Origin: Litchfieldella rifensis
GTDB lineage: Bacteria > Pseudomonadota > Gammaproteobacteria > Pseudomonadales > Halomonadaceae
Assembly: GCF_042646605.1 (NCBI RefSeq)
Contig: NZ_JBHRUG010000027.1
Span: forward strand, 186,001 to 250,000
Length of the DNA: 64,000 nucleotides
Direction: 5' to 3'
Numbering within the stretch: position 1 is the stretch's first letter; every line of letters starts with the position of its first letter. Below the pieces are notes generated by a model that had not been told where the DNA came from, ran no database searches, and saw only the letters and a program-made list of their open reading frames with translations. The position numbers were made by a program, and so were the translations under genes. Of the stretch, positions 8,515 through 17,593 are shown piece by piece.

Positions 8515-9369
8515 TCAGCGCCGCTCGGTATGCGTGATGCGCATCGACAGGTCGACGGCCTTGACATCCTTGGTCAGCGAGCCGGAAGAGATGCAGTCGA
8601 CCCCGGTCTCGGCGATGTCGCGCAGTGTCGCGTCGCTGACGTTCCCCGAGGCTTCCAGGGTGGCGCGTCCGGCATTGCGGCGCACCGCCTCGCGCATGTC
8701 GTCGAGCCCGAAGTTGTCGAGCATGACGATGTCGGCCTTGGCCTCGAGGGCCTGGTCGAGTTCCTCGAAGGTCTCGACTTCCACCTCGACCGGCAGGTCA
8801 CGGGCGATGTTGCGAGCCTCCTTGACCGCCGCCGCGATTCCGCCGCAGGCAGCGATATGATTTTCCTTGATCAGGAAGGCGTCATACAGGCCGACGCGAT
8901 GGTTGTGGCCGCCACCGCAGGTCACGGCGTATTTCTGTGCCAGGCGCAGGCCGGGCAGCGTCTTGCGAGTATCCAGCAGGCGTACCCCGGTGTCGGCGAT
9001 CAGGTCGACATACTGCCGGGTGCGGGTCGCAGTGGATGAGAGCGTCTGCAGCAGGTTCAGGGCGGCGCGCTCTCCGGTCAGCAGGCTACGTGCCGGCCCC
9101 TCCAACTCGAGAAACACGCTGTCGGCGTCGAGGTGGTCACCATCGGCGGCATGCCAGGTCAGGCTGACGCGCGAGTCGAGACGCCGGAACAGCTCATCGA
9201 CCCAGGCGACACCGCACAGCACGGCAGCTTCGCGCGTTGTGACGCTGGCCCTGGCCCATTGATGTTCGGGGATCAGCTGGGCGGTGATGTCACCGGGGCC
9301 GACGTCTTCGGCCAGCATCTTGGCGGCGCTGGTGCGGATGTCTTCGGCGAGGGCTTCGTAATAGTGCAT
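8515..9369 (-). CDS. nadC: Nicotinate-nucleotide pyrophosphorylase (carboxylating)
   Basis: NadC (quinolinate phosphoribosyltransferase) converts quinolinate and PRPP to nicotinate mononucleotide, the step joining de novo synthesis to NAD. The protein is 284 residues from MHYYEALAEDIRTSAAKMLAEDVGPGDITAQLI. Recognisable motifs are TRKTLPGLR, the GGGHNHRVGLYDAFLIKENH active-site segment and VMLDNF, EASGNVS and DCISSGSLT of the barrel. An ORF start at 9387 adds six residues; ATG 9369 fits the family. It is divergent from ampD, the same nadC/ampD pairing found in pseudomonads and enterics. Confidence 0.96.
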   Translation of the reverse strand: MHYYEALAEDIRTSAAKMLAEDVGPGDITAQLIPEHQWARASVTTREAAVLCGVAWVDELFRRLDSRVSLTWHAADGDHLDADSVFLELEGPARSLLTGERAALNLLQTLSSTATRTRQYVDLIADTGVRLLDTRKTLPGLRLAQKYAVTCGGGHNHRVGLYDAFLIKENHIAACGGIAAAVKEARNIARDLPVEVEVETFEELDQALEAKADIVMLDNFGLDDMREAVRRNAGRATLEASGNVSDATLRDIAETGVDCISSGSLTKDVKAVDLSMRITHTERR

Positions 9370-9405
9370 GGCTGACCTGGCTCTCAAGTGTGCGACAATA
9401 AAGCC

Positions 9406-9435
9406 ATTATAGGGAATTCACAGCGTCGACGTCAG
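9406..9435 (-). promoter_or_regulatory. Probable sigma70 promoter of nadC
   Basis: On the minus strand a perfect TATAAT (plus coordinates 9406-9411) is preceded, at 18 bp, by CTGACG (9430-9435), four of six bases of the -35 consensus. It lies 37 bp upstream of the nadC ATG, a sensible leader length. Confidence 0.55.
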
Positions 9436-9443
9436 GGGGAGCG

Positions 9444-10028
9444 ATGCCGATCGAAGCAGGGTGGTGGCAAGCGGCGCGTCGGGTAGAGTCGCCCAATCAC
9501 AATGCGCGGCCACATGGCGAGGTATCGGCGCTGGTATTGCATTCGATCAGTCTGCCGCCCGGCGAGTTTGGTGGGGAGCATATCGAGCGGCTGTTCACCA
9601 ATACCCTCGATCCCCGGGCCCATCCCTATTTCGCCACGATCGCCGATCTGCGCGTCTCGGCCCATCTGCTGATTCGCCGCGACGGCGAGTGCGTGCAGTT
9701 CGTGCCTTTCGATCGTCGCGCTTGGCATGCCGGGCGTTCGCGCTGGTTCGATGGCGAGCGCGAGCGGTGTGAACTCAACGATTTCGCGGTCGGGATCGAA
9801 CTGGAAGGCGATGAGGTCAGCGCTTACCGCGATGCCCAGTACCGCAGCCTGGCGCGGGTCACGGTCGCGCTCATGACCCATTACCCGGCACTGTCGCCCG
9901 AGCGCATCACTAGCCATGCGCATATTGCCCCACTGCGCAAGACGGACCCCGGGCCCGCTTTCGACTGGGCCTATTTTCGTCGTTGTCTGTACGCAGAACG
10001 GTCGCCGTCGGCGCAGCGAACTGCGTAG
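9444..10028 (+). CDS. ampD: 1,6-anhydro-N-acetylmuramyl-L-alanine amidase AmpD
   Basis: AmpD is a cytoplasmic zinc amidase that cleaves the stem peptide from anhydro-muropeptides during cell-wall recycling; loss of it raises AmpC beta-lactamase in species with ampR-ampC. The product is 194 residues, close to E. coli AmpD (183). Zinc ligands are H33 (LVLHSISLPPG), H148 (ITSHAHIAP) and D158 (KTDPGP), and SPNHNARPHG opens the domain as in the family. AGGGGGAGCG precedes the ATG by a few bases. No ampE lies next to it, the downstream gene being aceE after a 326-nt gap. Confidence 0.95.
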   Translation: MPIEAGWWQAARRVESPNHNARPHGEVSALVLHSISLPPGEFGGEHIERLFTNTLDPRAHPYFATIADLRVSAHLLIRRDGECVQFVPFDRRAWHAGRSRWFDGERERCELNDFAVGIELEGDEVSAYRDAQYRSLARVTVALMTHYPALSPERITSHAHIAPLRKTDPGPAFDWAYFRRCLYAERSPSAQRTA

Positions 10029-10354
10029 TTTAACTACATTCTATTTCACCCTTGTGAAACAGGGAATCACCCATTGAAATAGCGTGTATTGCGCTGCAGC
10101 AAGCCAAATGGAAAGAATTTCCATGTTTATCCTAATTGGCATGAGGGCCCGTTTACGGTATCTTCGGGGCCGGAATTCGAATGATCGATGAACATTTCTG
10201 TAAATTGCCTACATCCTGTAAGTAAGCAACATCGAGTATTTTTCCACGGTGATGTGACCCAGAGAAGGTCACGCCCGCACTGAAGAGCGCCACACGCCCC
10301 TCCACCTTTGGGTGAGGGCAGACCGACACAATATCTTCATTCGGAGAGACGTCT
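10029..10354 (+). other. 326-nt ampD-aceE intergenic region with several hairpins
   Basis: No gene is visible. Inverted repeats seen: GTAGTT/AACTAC over the ampD stop (10025-10037), TTTCAC/GTGAAA (10044-10059), TGGAAA/TTTCCA (10109-10123), GTGACC/GGTCAC (10254-10272) and a bulged CCCTC-ACC/GGTGAGGG stem at 10298-10318, 36 nt before the aceE ATG. The first two may end ampD transcription; the later ones lie in the likely aceE leader. CGGAGAGA just before 10355 serves as ribosome-binding site. Confidence 0.5.
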
Positions 10355-13027
10355 ATGAGTCTGGAGGCAAGAGAAGATTTCGATCCGGTCGAAACCACGG
10401 AATGGATGGAATCCCTGGAATCGGTCCTGGATCGTGAGGGCGAGGAACGCGCCCAATACCTGCTGAGCCGTCTGGCCGATCGGCTGCGTCGTGACGGCAT
10501 GCGGGTACCCTTCTCGGTGACGACCCCCCATCGCAACAGTATCCCGGTGCACCGCGAGGCGCACATGCCCGGCGATCTGTTCATGGAGCGGCGTATACGC
10601 TCGTTGATTCGCTACAACGCTATCGCGCAGGTGATCCGCAACAACCGCGCCAACCCGGGGCTTGGCGGCCATATCGCCAGTTTCATGTCGGCGGCCACGC
10701 TGTACGACGTGGGCTTCAATCACTTCTTTCGTGCCCCCCAGGGCGATTTCGAGGGCGACCTGATCTACATCCAGGGACACGTGGCTCCCGGGGTCTATGC
10801 ACGAGCCTTCCTCGAAGGGCGCCTGAGCCAGGAACAGATGGACAAGTTCCGCCAGGAAGTGGATGGCGATGGTCTGTCGTCCTATCCGCACCCGTGGCTG
10901 ATGCCGGATTTCTGGCAGTTCCCCACCGTGTCGATGGGTCTGGGCCCGATCCAGGCGATCTACCAGGCGCATGTCATGAAGTACCTGGATTCGCGCGAAC
11001 TCAAGTCCATGCACGATCGCAAGATCTGGTGCTACATGGGCGACGGCGAGTGCGACGAGCCCGAATCCCTGGGTGCCATTTCGCTGGCCGGGCGCGAGAA
11101 CCTCGACAACCTGATCTTCGTCATCAACTGCAACCTGCAGCGCCTCGACGGTCCCGTGCGCGGCAACTCGCGGATCATCGATGAACTGGAAGGCGTGTTC
11201 CGCGGTGCCGGCTGGAACGTGCTGAAGGTGATCTGGGGGCGGCACTGGGACCCGCTGTTCGAGCAGGACAAGAAGGGCGTGCTGCAGAAGCGCATGGACG
11301 AGGCGGTCGACGGCGACTACCAGAATTACAAGGCCAACGGCGGTGCCTATACCCGCGAGCACTTTTTCGGCAAGTACCCGGAGACCGCCGAGTTGGTCAA
11401 GGACATGTCCGACGAGGACATCTGGCGCCTCAACCGTGGTGGCCATGACCCCTACAAGGTCTATGCGGCCTATCATGAGGCGGTCAACCACACCAATGGC
11501 AAGCCCACCGTGATCCTGGCTCACACCGTCAAGGGCTACGGCATGGGGGGTGGTGATGGCGAGGCTGCCATGGAGGCGCACCAGGTCAAGAGCATGGAAT
11601 ACGAGGCGCTGAGGAAATTCCGCGACCGCTTCGGGATTCCGCTGACCGACGAGCAGCTCAAGGAAGTGCCGTACTACAAGCCGGACGACGACAGTCCGGA
11701 GCTGAAGTACATGCACCTGCAACGCGAGCGCCTGGGTGGCTACCTGCCTCAGCGCCGCAGTGACTTCGAAGCGTTGCCGATCCCCGATCTCGACGACAAG
11801 ACCTTCGCCTCCCAGACCGGCGGCTCCAAGGGGCGTGAGATCTCCACCACCATGGCCTTCGTGCGCGTGCTCAATGGCCTGGTCAAGGACAAGAAGCTCG
11901 GTCCGCGCGTAGTGCCGATCATCCCCGACGAGGCGCGCACCTTCGGTATGGAGGGCATGTTCCGTCAGCTCGGCATCTACACCTCGGAAGGCCAGAAGTA
12001 CGAGCCGGTGGACAAGGGCCAGATCATGTTCTACCGCGAGGACAAGAAGGGTCAGATCCTCGAGGAAGGCATCACCGAGGCCGGCGCCATGTCGGCGTGG
12101 ATCGCCGCGGCGACCTCCTACTCGAACAATAACATGACGCTGCTGCCGTTCTACGTCTACTACTCGATGTTCGGCTTCCAGCGCGTCGGCGACCTGGCCT
12201 GGGCGGCCGGCGACATGCAGGCGCGGGGCTTCCTGGTCGGCGGTACCGCCGGGCGTACCACCCTCAACGGCGAAGGCCTGCAGCACCAGGATGGCCACAG
12301 TCATATCCAGGCCTCGACCATCCCCAATTGCCGCTGTTACGACCCCACCTATGCCCATGAGGTGGCGGTGATCGTCCAGGACGGCCTGAAGCGCATGTTC
12401 GCTGACAAGGAGAACTGCTTCTACTACCTGACGGTGATGAACGAGAACTACGAGCACCCCGCGCTCGACGAGATTCCCGTCGATGGCATCATCAAGGGCA
12501 TGTATCTGTTGCGCGAGACCCAGGGCAGCAAGGGCCATGTGCAGTTGCTGGGCAGTGGCACCATCCTGCGCGAAGTCGAGGCTGCGGCCAGGATGCTCAA
12601 GGACGAGTACGACATCGGTGCCGACATCTGGAGCGTGACCAGCTTCAATGAGCTGCGTCGTGAGGCCCTGGAGATCGATCGCCAGGCATTCCTCAAGCCG
12701 GATGTCGAGCCAGCCAAGCCTCATGTGACCCAGTGCCTGGAGGGTCGTCAGGGGCCAGCGATTGCTTCCACCGACTACATGAAGCTGTTCGCCGATCAGG
12801 TTCGTGCCTGGGTGCCGACCGACTATCATGTATTGGGCACCGATGGCTACGGCCGTTCCGACACCCGTGAGAAGCTGCGTCACTTCTTCGAGGTCGACCG
12901 CTACTTCGTCACCGTGGCCGCGCTCAAGGCGCTGGCCGACCGTGGCGAGCTCGACCGCAAGGTCGTGGTGGACGCCATCAAGAAGTATGGCATCGACCCC
13001 AACAAGCCCAATCCCTTGGTGTCTTGA
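10355..13027 (+). CDS. aceE: Pyruvate dehydrogenase E1 component (homodimeric type)
   Basis: AceE is the thiamine-diphosphate-dependent E1 subunit that decarboxylates pyruvate and acetylates the lipoyl groups of AceF. The protein is 890 residues, matching E. coli AceE (887). The ThDP motif is WCYMGDGECDEPES with the paired N in FVINCNLQRLDGPVRGN; the N-terminal HRNSIPVHREAHMPGD and the C-terminal LGTDGYGRSDTR are family hallmarks. The ATG at 10355 is preceded by GGAGAG. aceF follows after 101 nt. No lpd (E3) gene follows aceF, so E3 must be encoded elsewhere. Confidence 0.98.
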   Translation: MSLEAREDFDPVETTEWMESLESVLDREGEERAQYLLSRLADRLRRDGMRVPFSVTTPHRNSIPVHREAHMPGDLFMERRIRSLIRYNAIAQVIRNNRANPGLGGHIASFMSAATLYDVGFNHFFRAPQGDFEGDLIYIQGHVAPGVYARAFLEGRLSQEQMDKFRQEVDGDGLSSYPHPWLMPDFWQFPTVSMGLGPIQAIYQAHVMKYLDSRELKSMHDRKIWCYMGDGECDEPESLGAISLAGRENLDNLIFVINCNLQRLDGPVRGNSRIIDELEGVFRGAGWNVLKVIWGRHWDPLFEQDKKGVLQKRMDEAVDGDYQNYKANGGAYTREHFFGKYPETAELVKDMSDEDIWRLNRGGHDPYKVYAAYHEAVNHTNGKPTVILAHTVKGYGMGGGDGEAAMEAHQVKSMEYEALRKFRDRFGIPLTDEQLKEVPYYKPDDDSPELKYMHLQRERLGGYLPQRRSDFEALPIPDLDDKTFASQTGGSKGREISTTMAFVRVLNGLVKDKKLGPRVVPIIPDEARTFGMEGMFRQLGIYTSEGQKYEPVDKGQIMFYREDKKGQILEEGITEAGAMSAWIAAATSYSNNNMTLLPFYVYYSMFGFQRVGDLAWAAGDMQARGFLVGGTAGRTTLNGEGLQHQDGHSHIQASTIPNCRCYDPTYAHEVAVIVQDGLKRMFADKENCFYYLTVMNENYEHPALDEIPVDGIIKGMYLLRETQGSKGHVQLLGSGTILREVEAAARMLKDEYDIGADIWSVTSFNELRREALEIDRQAFLKPDVEPAKPHVTQCLEGRQGPAIASTDYMKLFADQVRAWVPTDYHVLGTDGYGRSDTREKLRHFFEVDRYFVTVAALKALADRGELDRKVVVDAIKKYGIDPNKPNPLVS

Positions 13028-13128
13028 GCCATTGACCAGCGCAGCAGGCGCCGTGATGGGGACTGCGGCCCCCATGCCACCCCTCGAGGGGGCGCCTGTG
13101 GCAAGCACGATTCGAAAGGAGCGCGACC

Positions 13129-15111
13129 TTGAGTAGCGAAATCATCAAAGTCCCCGACATCGGCGGCAGCACCGATGTCGAAATCATCGAGATCGCGGTG
13201 TCGGAAGGCGATGTCATCGAGGCCGAAGATACCCTGATCACCCTGGAATCCGACAAGGCCAGCATGGACGTGCCCGCGCCCAAGGGCGGCAAGGTCCTCA
13301 GGGTGTTGGTCAAGGAAGGCGATACCGTGTCCGAGGGCGACGATATCGTCGAACTGGAAGCCCAAGGCACCGGCGCGCAGGCCGAGGAAAAGGCCACCGC
13401 CGCCCCTGAACCCAAGCCCGAGCCGGCCGCCGAGGAAAAGCTCGCGGCGACCCCGTCCCCCGGCGGCGGCAAGCGCACCGTGGAGATCAGGGTGCCGGAT
13501 CTGGGCGGCTCCAGCGATGTCGAGATCATCGACGTTGCGGTGGCCGCAGGCGATGAGGTCGCCGAGGAAGACACCCTGATCACCCTCGAGTCCGACAAGG
13601 CCAGCATGGACGTGCCGAGCCCCTACCAGGGCCAGCTCGTCGAGCTGACCGTCAAGGAGGGCGATACCGTCTCCGAGGGCGACGTGATCGGCACCATGGA
13701 GATCGCCAGTGGCGACGTCGCCGAAGAGACCTTCGAGCCGGCCTCCGCGGCGGAAGCGGTACAGGCTCCGGGCGAGCCCGGGCCGCAGGAAGTCGCCACG
13801 GGCGAGCCGCAGCGCAAGGAGATCCGCATCCCCGACCTGTCAGGCTCCAGCGACGTGCCGATCATCGAGATCGCCGTCAATGCCGGTGATGAGATCGAGG
13901 AGGAGGACCCGCTGATCACCCTGGAATCCGACAAGGCCAGCATGGATGTGCCGAGTCCTTACAAGGGCAAGCTCGTCGAGCTGACCGTCAAGGAAGGCGA
14001 TACCGTTTCCGAGGGCGACCTGATCGGCTATATCGAGGTGGCCGGCGCTCCGGCTGCCGCGGCGCCGGGTGCCGCCCCGGACAAGGCCGAGCCGGCGCCG
14101 CTGAAGCAGGATCAGCAACAGAAGGCCGCCACTCCCGCTGCGAGGCCGAGCCCCGAAGCGCAGGTGGCACTGCAGAAGCCGCGTGACAGCAAACTGGTGC
14201 ACGCCGGCCCGGCGGTGCGCATGCTGGCCCGCGAGCTGGGCGTCGACCTGGGTCTGGTCAGGCCCAGCGGCCCCAGGGAGCGGGTGCTCAAGGAAGACGT
14301 GCATGCCTACGTGAAGCAGGTGATGGCGCAGCAGGGGCAGGCTCCGGCGGCGCCTGCCGCTGCGGTGGGTGGTGCGGGCATTCCGCCGATTCCGGAAGTC
14401 GACTTCAGCCAGTTCGGGGAGGTCGAGGAGAAGCCGATGGGGCGGCTGCTCAAGATGGGGGCCACCAACCTGCATCGCAGCTGGCTCAATGTGCCCCACG
14501 TCACGCAGTTCGACGAGGCCGACATCACCGAGCTAGAGGCTTTCCGCAAGTCGATGAAGGCCGAGGCCGAGGCGCAGGGCGCCAAGCTCACGCCGCTGCC
14601 GTTCCTGATCAAGGCCTGTGCGTTCGCGCTGCAGAAATTCCCGCAGTTCAACGTCAGCCTCAAGGCCGGTGGTGAGACCCTGGTGTGGAAGAAGTACGTC
14701 CATATCGGCGTGGCGGTGGATACCCCGGACGGCCTGATGGTGCCGGTGATCCGCGATGCCGACCGGAAGTCGCTGATCGAGCTGGCCAAGGAAAGCGTCG
14801 AACTCGCCGGCAAGGCCCAGACCAAGAAGCTGAAGCGCGAGGAGATGACCGGCGGTTGTTTCACCATCTCCAGCCTGGGCTCGATCGGCGGTACCGCTTT
14901 CACGCCGATCGTCAATGCCCCGGAGGTCGCCATCCTGGGCATCTCCAAGGCGCAGATGAAGCCGGTATGGGACGGCAAGGCCTTCGAGCCGCGGCTGATG
15001 ATGCCGTTGTGCCTGTCCTACGACCACCGTGCGGTCAATGGCGCCGATGCCGCGCGCTTCACCGCCTTCCTGGGCCAGGTATTGACCGACATTCGTCGTC
15101 TGCTGTTGTAA
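13129..15111 (+). CDS. aceF: Dihydrolipoyl acetyltransferase, E2 of pyruvate dehydrogenase
   Basis: AceF forms the core of the pyruvate dehydrogenase complex and transfers acetyl groups to CoA. The 660-residue chain has three lipoyl domains in tandem, each with the ESDKASMDVP lipoylation motif (lysines near residues 44, 161 and 271). They are joined by Ala/Pro/Glu-rich linkers and followed by a peripheral E1/E3-binding domain (VRMLARELGVDL, near residue 365) and a catalytic domain ending in SYDHRAVNGADAARF. Three lipoyl domains match E. coli; many pseudomonads have two. Translation starts at a TTG (13129) with an AAAGGAG site eight bases upstream; no ATG fits. A strong terminator follows. Confidence 0.97.
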   Translation: MSSEIIKVPDIGGSTDVEIIEIAVSEGDVIEAEDTLITLESDKASMDVPAPKGGKVLRVLVKEGDTVSEGDDIVELEAQGTGAQAEEKATAAPEPKPEPAAEEKLAATPSPGGGKRTVEIRVPDLGGSSDVEIIDVAVAAGDEVAEEDTLITLESDKASMDVPSPYQGQLVELTVKEGDTVSEGDVIGTMEIASGDVAEETFEPASAAEAVQAPGEPGPQEVATGEPQRKEIRIPDLSGSSDVPIIEIAVNAGDEIEEEDPLITLESDKASMDVPSPYKGKLVELTVKEGDTVSEGDLIGYIEVAGAPAAAAPGAAPDKAEPAPLKQDQQQKAATPAARPSPEAQVALQKPRDSKLVHAGPAVRMLARELGVDLGLVRPSGPRERVLKEDVHAYVKQVMAQQGQAPAAPAAAVGGAGIPPIPEVDFSQFGEVEEKPMGRLLKMGATNLHRSWLNVPHVTQFDEADITELEAFRKSMKAEAEAQGAKLTPLPFLIKACAFALQKFPQFNVSLKAGGETLVWKKYVHIGVAVDTPDGLMVPVIRDADRKSLIELAKESVELAGKAQTKKLKREEMTGGCFTISSLGSIGGTAFTPIVNAPEVAILGISKAQMKPVWDGKAFEPRLMMPLCLSYDHRAVNGADAARFTAFLGQVLTDIRRLLL

Positions 15112-15136
15112 GCCTCGACCGGAAAGCTTCGGTCAC

Positions 15137-15167
15137 CCAACGGCGCCCGCGGGCGCCGTTGGTGTTT
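15137..15167 (+). terminator. Rho-independent terminator of aceEF
   Basis: A perfect 12-bp GC-rich stem, CCAACGGCGCCC (15137-15148) and GGGCGCCGTTGG (15151-15162), with only GC between the arms (effectively a shorter stem with a small loop), followed by TGTTT. It lies 25 nt after the aceF stop. Confidence 0.75.
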
Positions 15168-15357
15168 ATGCGCATTGAGCCTCGCCCAGACCAAAGTGTT
15201 ATTCAAGGGGTAATGGGCTGTTGATAAAGGTCAATTCCCACTTCGAAGAAGCATCGCAAGGGACATGGCCGCTTGTTTGTGCGTGGCGCCCCGGGTATCG
15301 TCACGCTTAATTGCTTTTTACAAAAATACCTTTCAATTCGTTCAAGGAGCTGTACAG

Positions 15358-16014
15358 ATGCGTTTGATCCTGTTGGGCGCCCCGGGTGCCGGTAAAGGTA
15401 CCCAAGCCCAATTCATCTGCGAGCGATTCGCTATCCCGCAGATTTCCACCGGCGACATGTTGCGCGCGGCGGTCAAGGAAGGCAGTGAACTGGGGCTCAA
15501 GGTCAAGGAGGTCATGACCAGTGGCGGCCTGGTCTCCGATGACATCATCATCGCCCTGGTCAAGGAACGCATCTCCCAGCCTGATTGTGCCAACGGCTTC
15601 CTGTTCGACGGCTTTCCGCGCACCATTCGCCAGGCCGATGCCATGAAAGAGGCCAACGTCAAGCTCGATCATGTGCTGGAAATCGCCGTGGACGATGAGG
15701 AAATCGTCAAGCGCCTGGCGGGTCGCCGTGTGCATCCCGGCTCCGGGCGGGTTTATCATGTCGAGTACAATCCGCCCAAGGAGGCCGGCAAGGATGACGT
15801 CACTGGCGAGCCCCTGATCCAGCGCGATGATGACCGCGAGTCCACGGTACGCAACCGCCTGGCGGTATATCATGAACAGACCGCGCCGCTGGTCGACTAC
15901 TACCGGCAGTGGGCCAAGCAAGACCCACAGACCGCGCCGGCCTATCATCGCGTCGAGGGGGTGGGCAGTGTGACCGATATCCGCCGGCAGGTGCTCGAGG
16001 CCCTGGAGGGCTGA
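15358..16014 (+). CDS. adk: Adenylate kinase
   Basis: Adk interconverts ATP + AMP and 2 ADP in the cytoplasm. The protein has 218 residues, the long form with a full LID domain. The P-loop GAPGAGKGTQ is at residues 7-16, STGDMLRAA and FDGFPRT bind AMP, and the LID runs from GRRVHPGSGRVYH through VTGEPLIQRDDD, with no zinc-binding cysteines. ATG 15358 has AAGGAG ten bases ahead; the frame is open to 15265 but that stretch lacks family similarity. It is a single gene preceded by an AT-rich leader. Confidence 0.98.
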   Translation: MRLILLGAPGAGKGTQAQFICERFAIPQISTGDMLRAAVKEGSELGLKVKEVMTSGGLVSDDIIIALVKERISQPDCANGFLFDGFPRTIRQADAMKEANVKLDHVLEIAVDDEEIVKRLAGRRVHPGSGRVYHVEYNPPKEAGKDDVTGEPLIQRDDDRESTVRNRLAVYHEQTAPLVDYYRQWAKQDPQTAPAYHRVEGVGSVTDIRRQVLEALEG

Positions 16015-16043
16015 TCGCCTCTCGCCTCTCGCTTGTGACCACG

Positions 16044-16077
16044 ACGGCCCGCATCTCGCGGGCCGTTGGCGTATAAT
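16044..16077 (+). promoter_or_regulatory. adk 3' hairpin followed by a -10 box for tsaB
   Basis: ACGGCCCGC (16044-16052) pairs with GCGGGCCGT (16058-16066) and may end adk transcription, although only two T follow. Directly after it is a perfect TATAAT (16072-16077), 38 bp before the tsaB ATG. The matching -35 position (CCCGCA) is poor, so the promoter is tentative. Confidence 0.4.
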
Positions 16078-16115
16078 GCGCCCACTTTCCCTTAGCCACG
16101 ACATTCGATAACGCT

Positions 16116-16820
16116 ATGCCGACTCTGCTGGCCCTGGACGCTTCCTCGAGCGCCTGTTCCGCTGCCTTGCTGATTCACGAAGAAGGGCGGGAGGCGCAGG
16201 TACTGGCGCGTTTCGCCTTGACTCCTCGCGAGCACACCCGCCGCCTGATGCCGATGATCGACGAATTGCTGGCCGAGGCCGGCATCGAGATCCAACGGCT
16301 CGATGCCCTGGCCTATGGCCGTGGCCCCGGCTCCTTTACCGGTCTGCGTATCGCCGCCGGGGTTGCCCAGGGACTGGCCTTCGGTGCCGACAAGCCCTTG
16401 CTGGGCATCTCGACCCTGGAAGCGCTGGCGCTCGCCGCTCATCGCCGTTATCACCTGCGTTACGTGATGCCGGCGCTGGATGCCCGTATGGGCGAACTGT
16501 ATGTCGCCGCATATCGCTGTCATGACGGTCGACTCGAAACATTGGCCGAGGAAGCCGTGCTGCCGCCCGACCGCCTGACGTTGCCCAAGGGGCATGAGGA
16601 AGCCGACTGGGTGGGCGTGGGGTCGGGCTGGGCATCGTGGGACTCGCTGCCGACCCAGGTACAGGCCGGGATCAGCCAGCACCTGAGCGACCTGGCACCC
16701 GCGGCCGAGGACATGGTGCTTCTGGCCGCGCGACAGTTCGCCGCCGGTGAAGGCCGCGAGGCGCACCTGGTGCAGCCGGTGTATCTGCGTGACAAGGTTG
16801 CCTGGCAGAAGAGCCGATGA
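16116..16820 (+). CDS. tsaB: tRNA threonylcarbamoyladenosine biosynthesis protein TsaB
   Basis: TsaB is the non-catalytic partner of TsaD; with TsaE it transfers the threonylcarbamoyl group to A37 of ANN-decoding tRNAs. The 234-residue protein opens with LLALDASSSACSAAL, the ASKHA-fold strand, and contains YGRGPGSFTGLRIAAGVAQGLAFG around residues 68-92, the family signature. VMPALDARMGELYVA is the next conserved block. The stop overlaps the rsmJ start (ATGA), so the two RNA-modification genes are translationally coupled. Family length is about 225-235 residues. Confidence 0.95.
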   Translation: MPTLLALDASSSACSAALLIHEEGREAQVLARFALTPREHTRRLMPMIDELLAEAGIEIQRLDALAYGRGPGSFTGLRIAAGVAQGLAFGADKPLLGISTLEALALAAHRRYHLRYVMPALDARMGELYVAAYRCHDGRLETLAEEAVLPPDRLTLPKGHEEADWVGVGSGWASWDSLPTQVQAGISQHLSDLAPAAEDMVLLAARQFAAGEGREAHLVQPVYLRDKVAWQKSR

Positions 16821-17593
16821 AGGAAACGGCTACCGTGAGTGTCTGCGGGGATGCCTTGAAGCCTCTGGCCAAGCGCCTGGGATTGCCATGGGTGGCCACG
16901 CCCGGGGCGGGGTTGACCCTGATGCAGGAGGATGGCGTGCTGGTCTTGGCTGGTGACGAACACCGCTATGGCAAACCGCTCAGGGCCGACTTCGTCGCTG
17001 GTAAGGCGGCGCACCGGCGGCGTTTCGGGGGTGGACGCGGACAACTCGTCGCCAAGGCATGTGGGCTGGGCAAGACGCAGTCCCCGTATGTCGTCGATGC
17101 CACCGCCGGACTGGGGCGCGATGCCTTCGTGCTGGCGAGCCTGGGGGCCGAGGTATTGATGATCGAGCGGGTGCCGGTGATTTTCGCCCTGCTCGAAGAT
17201 GCCCTGGCGCGTGCCGCTTGCGACCCGGAAACGGCGCCCATCACTGCGCGCCTGCGTCTGGCGCATGGCGACGCCTGTCGTGGGCTGGCGGCAATGGTGG
17301 CCGCGGCCGGCTTCTCGCCTCAGGTGATTCACCTCGACCCGATGTTTCCCCACCGCACCAAGTCGGCGCTGGTCAAGAAGGAGATGCGCATCTTCCGCGA
17401 TCTGGCCGGCGACGACGATGACGCCCCGCGCCTGCTGGAGGCGGCACTGGATGTCGCGACCCATCGGGTAGCGGTCAAGCGTCCGCGCACGGCGCCCGCC
17501 ATCGCCGGTCCGGCGCCGGCGCATGTCATCGAGGGCAAGACCAGCCGATACGACCTGTATGTGCATAGGGCACTGCCTAACGCGCCTCGGTGA
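16817..17593 (+). CDS. rsmJ: 16S rRNA (guanine1516-N2) methyltransferase RsmJ
   Basis: RsmJ methylates G1516 of 16S rRNA with SAM. The 258-residue class I methyltransferase shows the SAM-binding motif VVDATAGLGRDAFVLASLGAEV (residues about 92-113) and the catalytic motif HLDPMFPHRTKSALVKKEMR, the family-specific DPMFPHR block. It is coupled to tsaB by a 4-nt overlap. At its 3' end it overlaps the convergent plsB by 17 nt (17577-17593), so the two stop codons lie inside each other's coding sequence and no room is left for a terminator. Confidence 0.93.
   Translation: MKETATVSVCGDALKPLAKRLGLPWVATPGAGLTLMQEDGVLVLAGDEHRYGKPLRADFVAGKAAHRRRFGGGRGQLVAKACGLGKTQSPYVVDATAGLGRDAFVLASLGAEVLMIERVPVIFALLEDALARAACDPETAPITARLRLAHGDACRGLAAMVAAAGFSPQVIHLDPMFPHRTKSALVKKEMRIFRDLAGDDDDAPRLLEAALDVATHRVAVKRPRTAPAIAGPAPAHVIEGKTSRYDLYVHRALPNAPR

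Noticed and set aside
10134..10150. Half of a PdhR-type operator (AATTGG) upstream of aceE
   Set aside because: The inverted half (CCAATT) is absent; a single hexamer is expected by chance.
10337..13108. 923-codon open frame on the minus strand opposite aceE
   Set aside because: It mirrors the codon-position GC bias of aceE; the peptide is His/Gln/Gly-rich, has no family and lacks a start signal.
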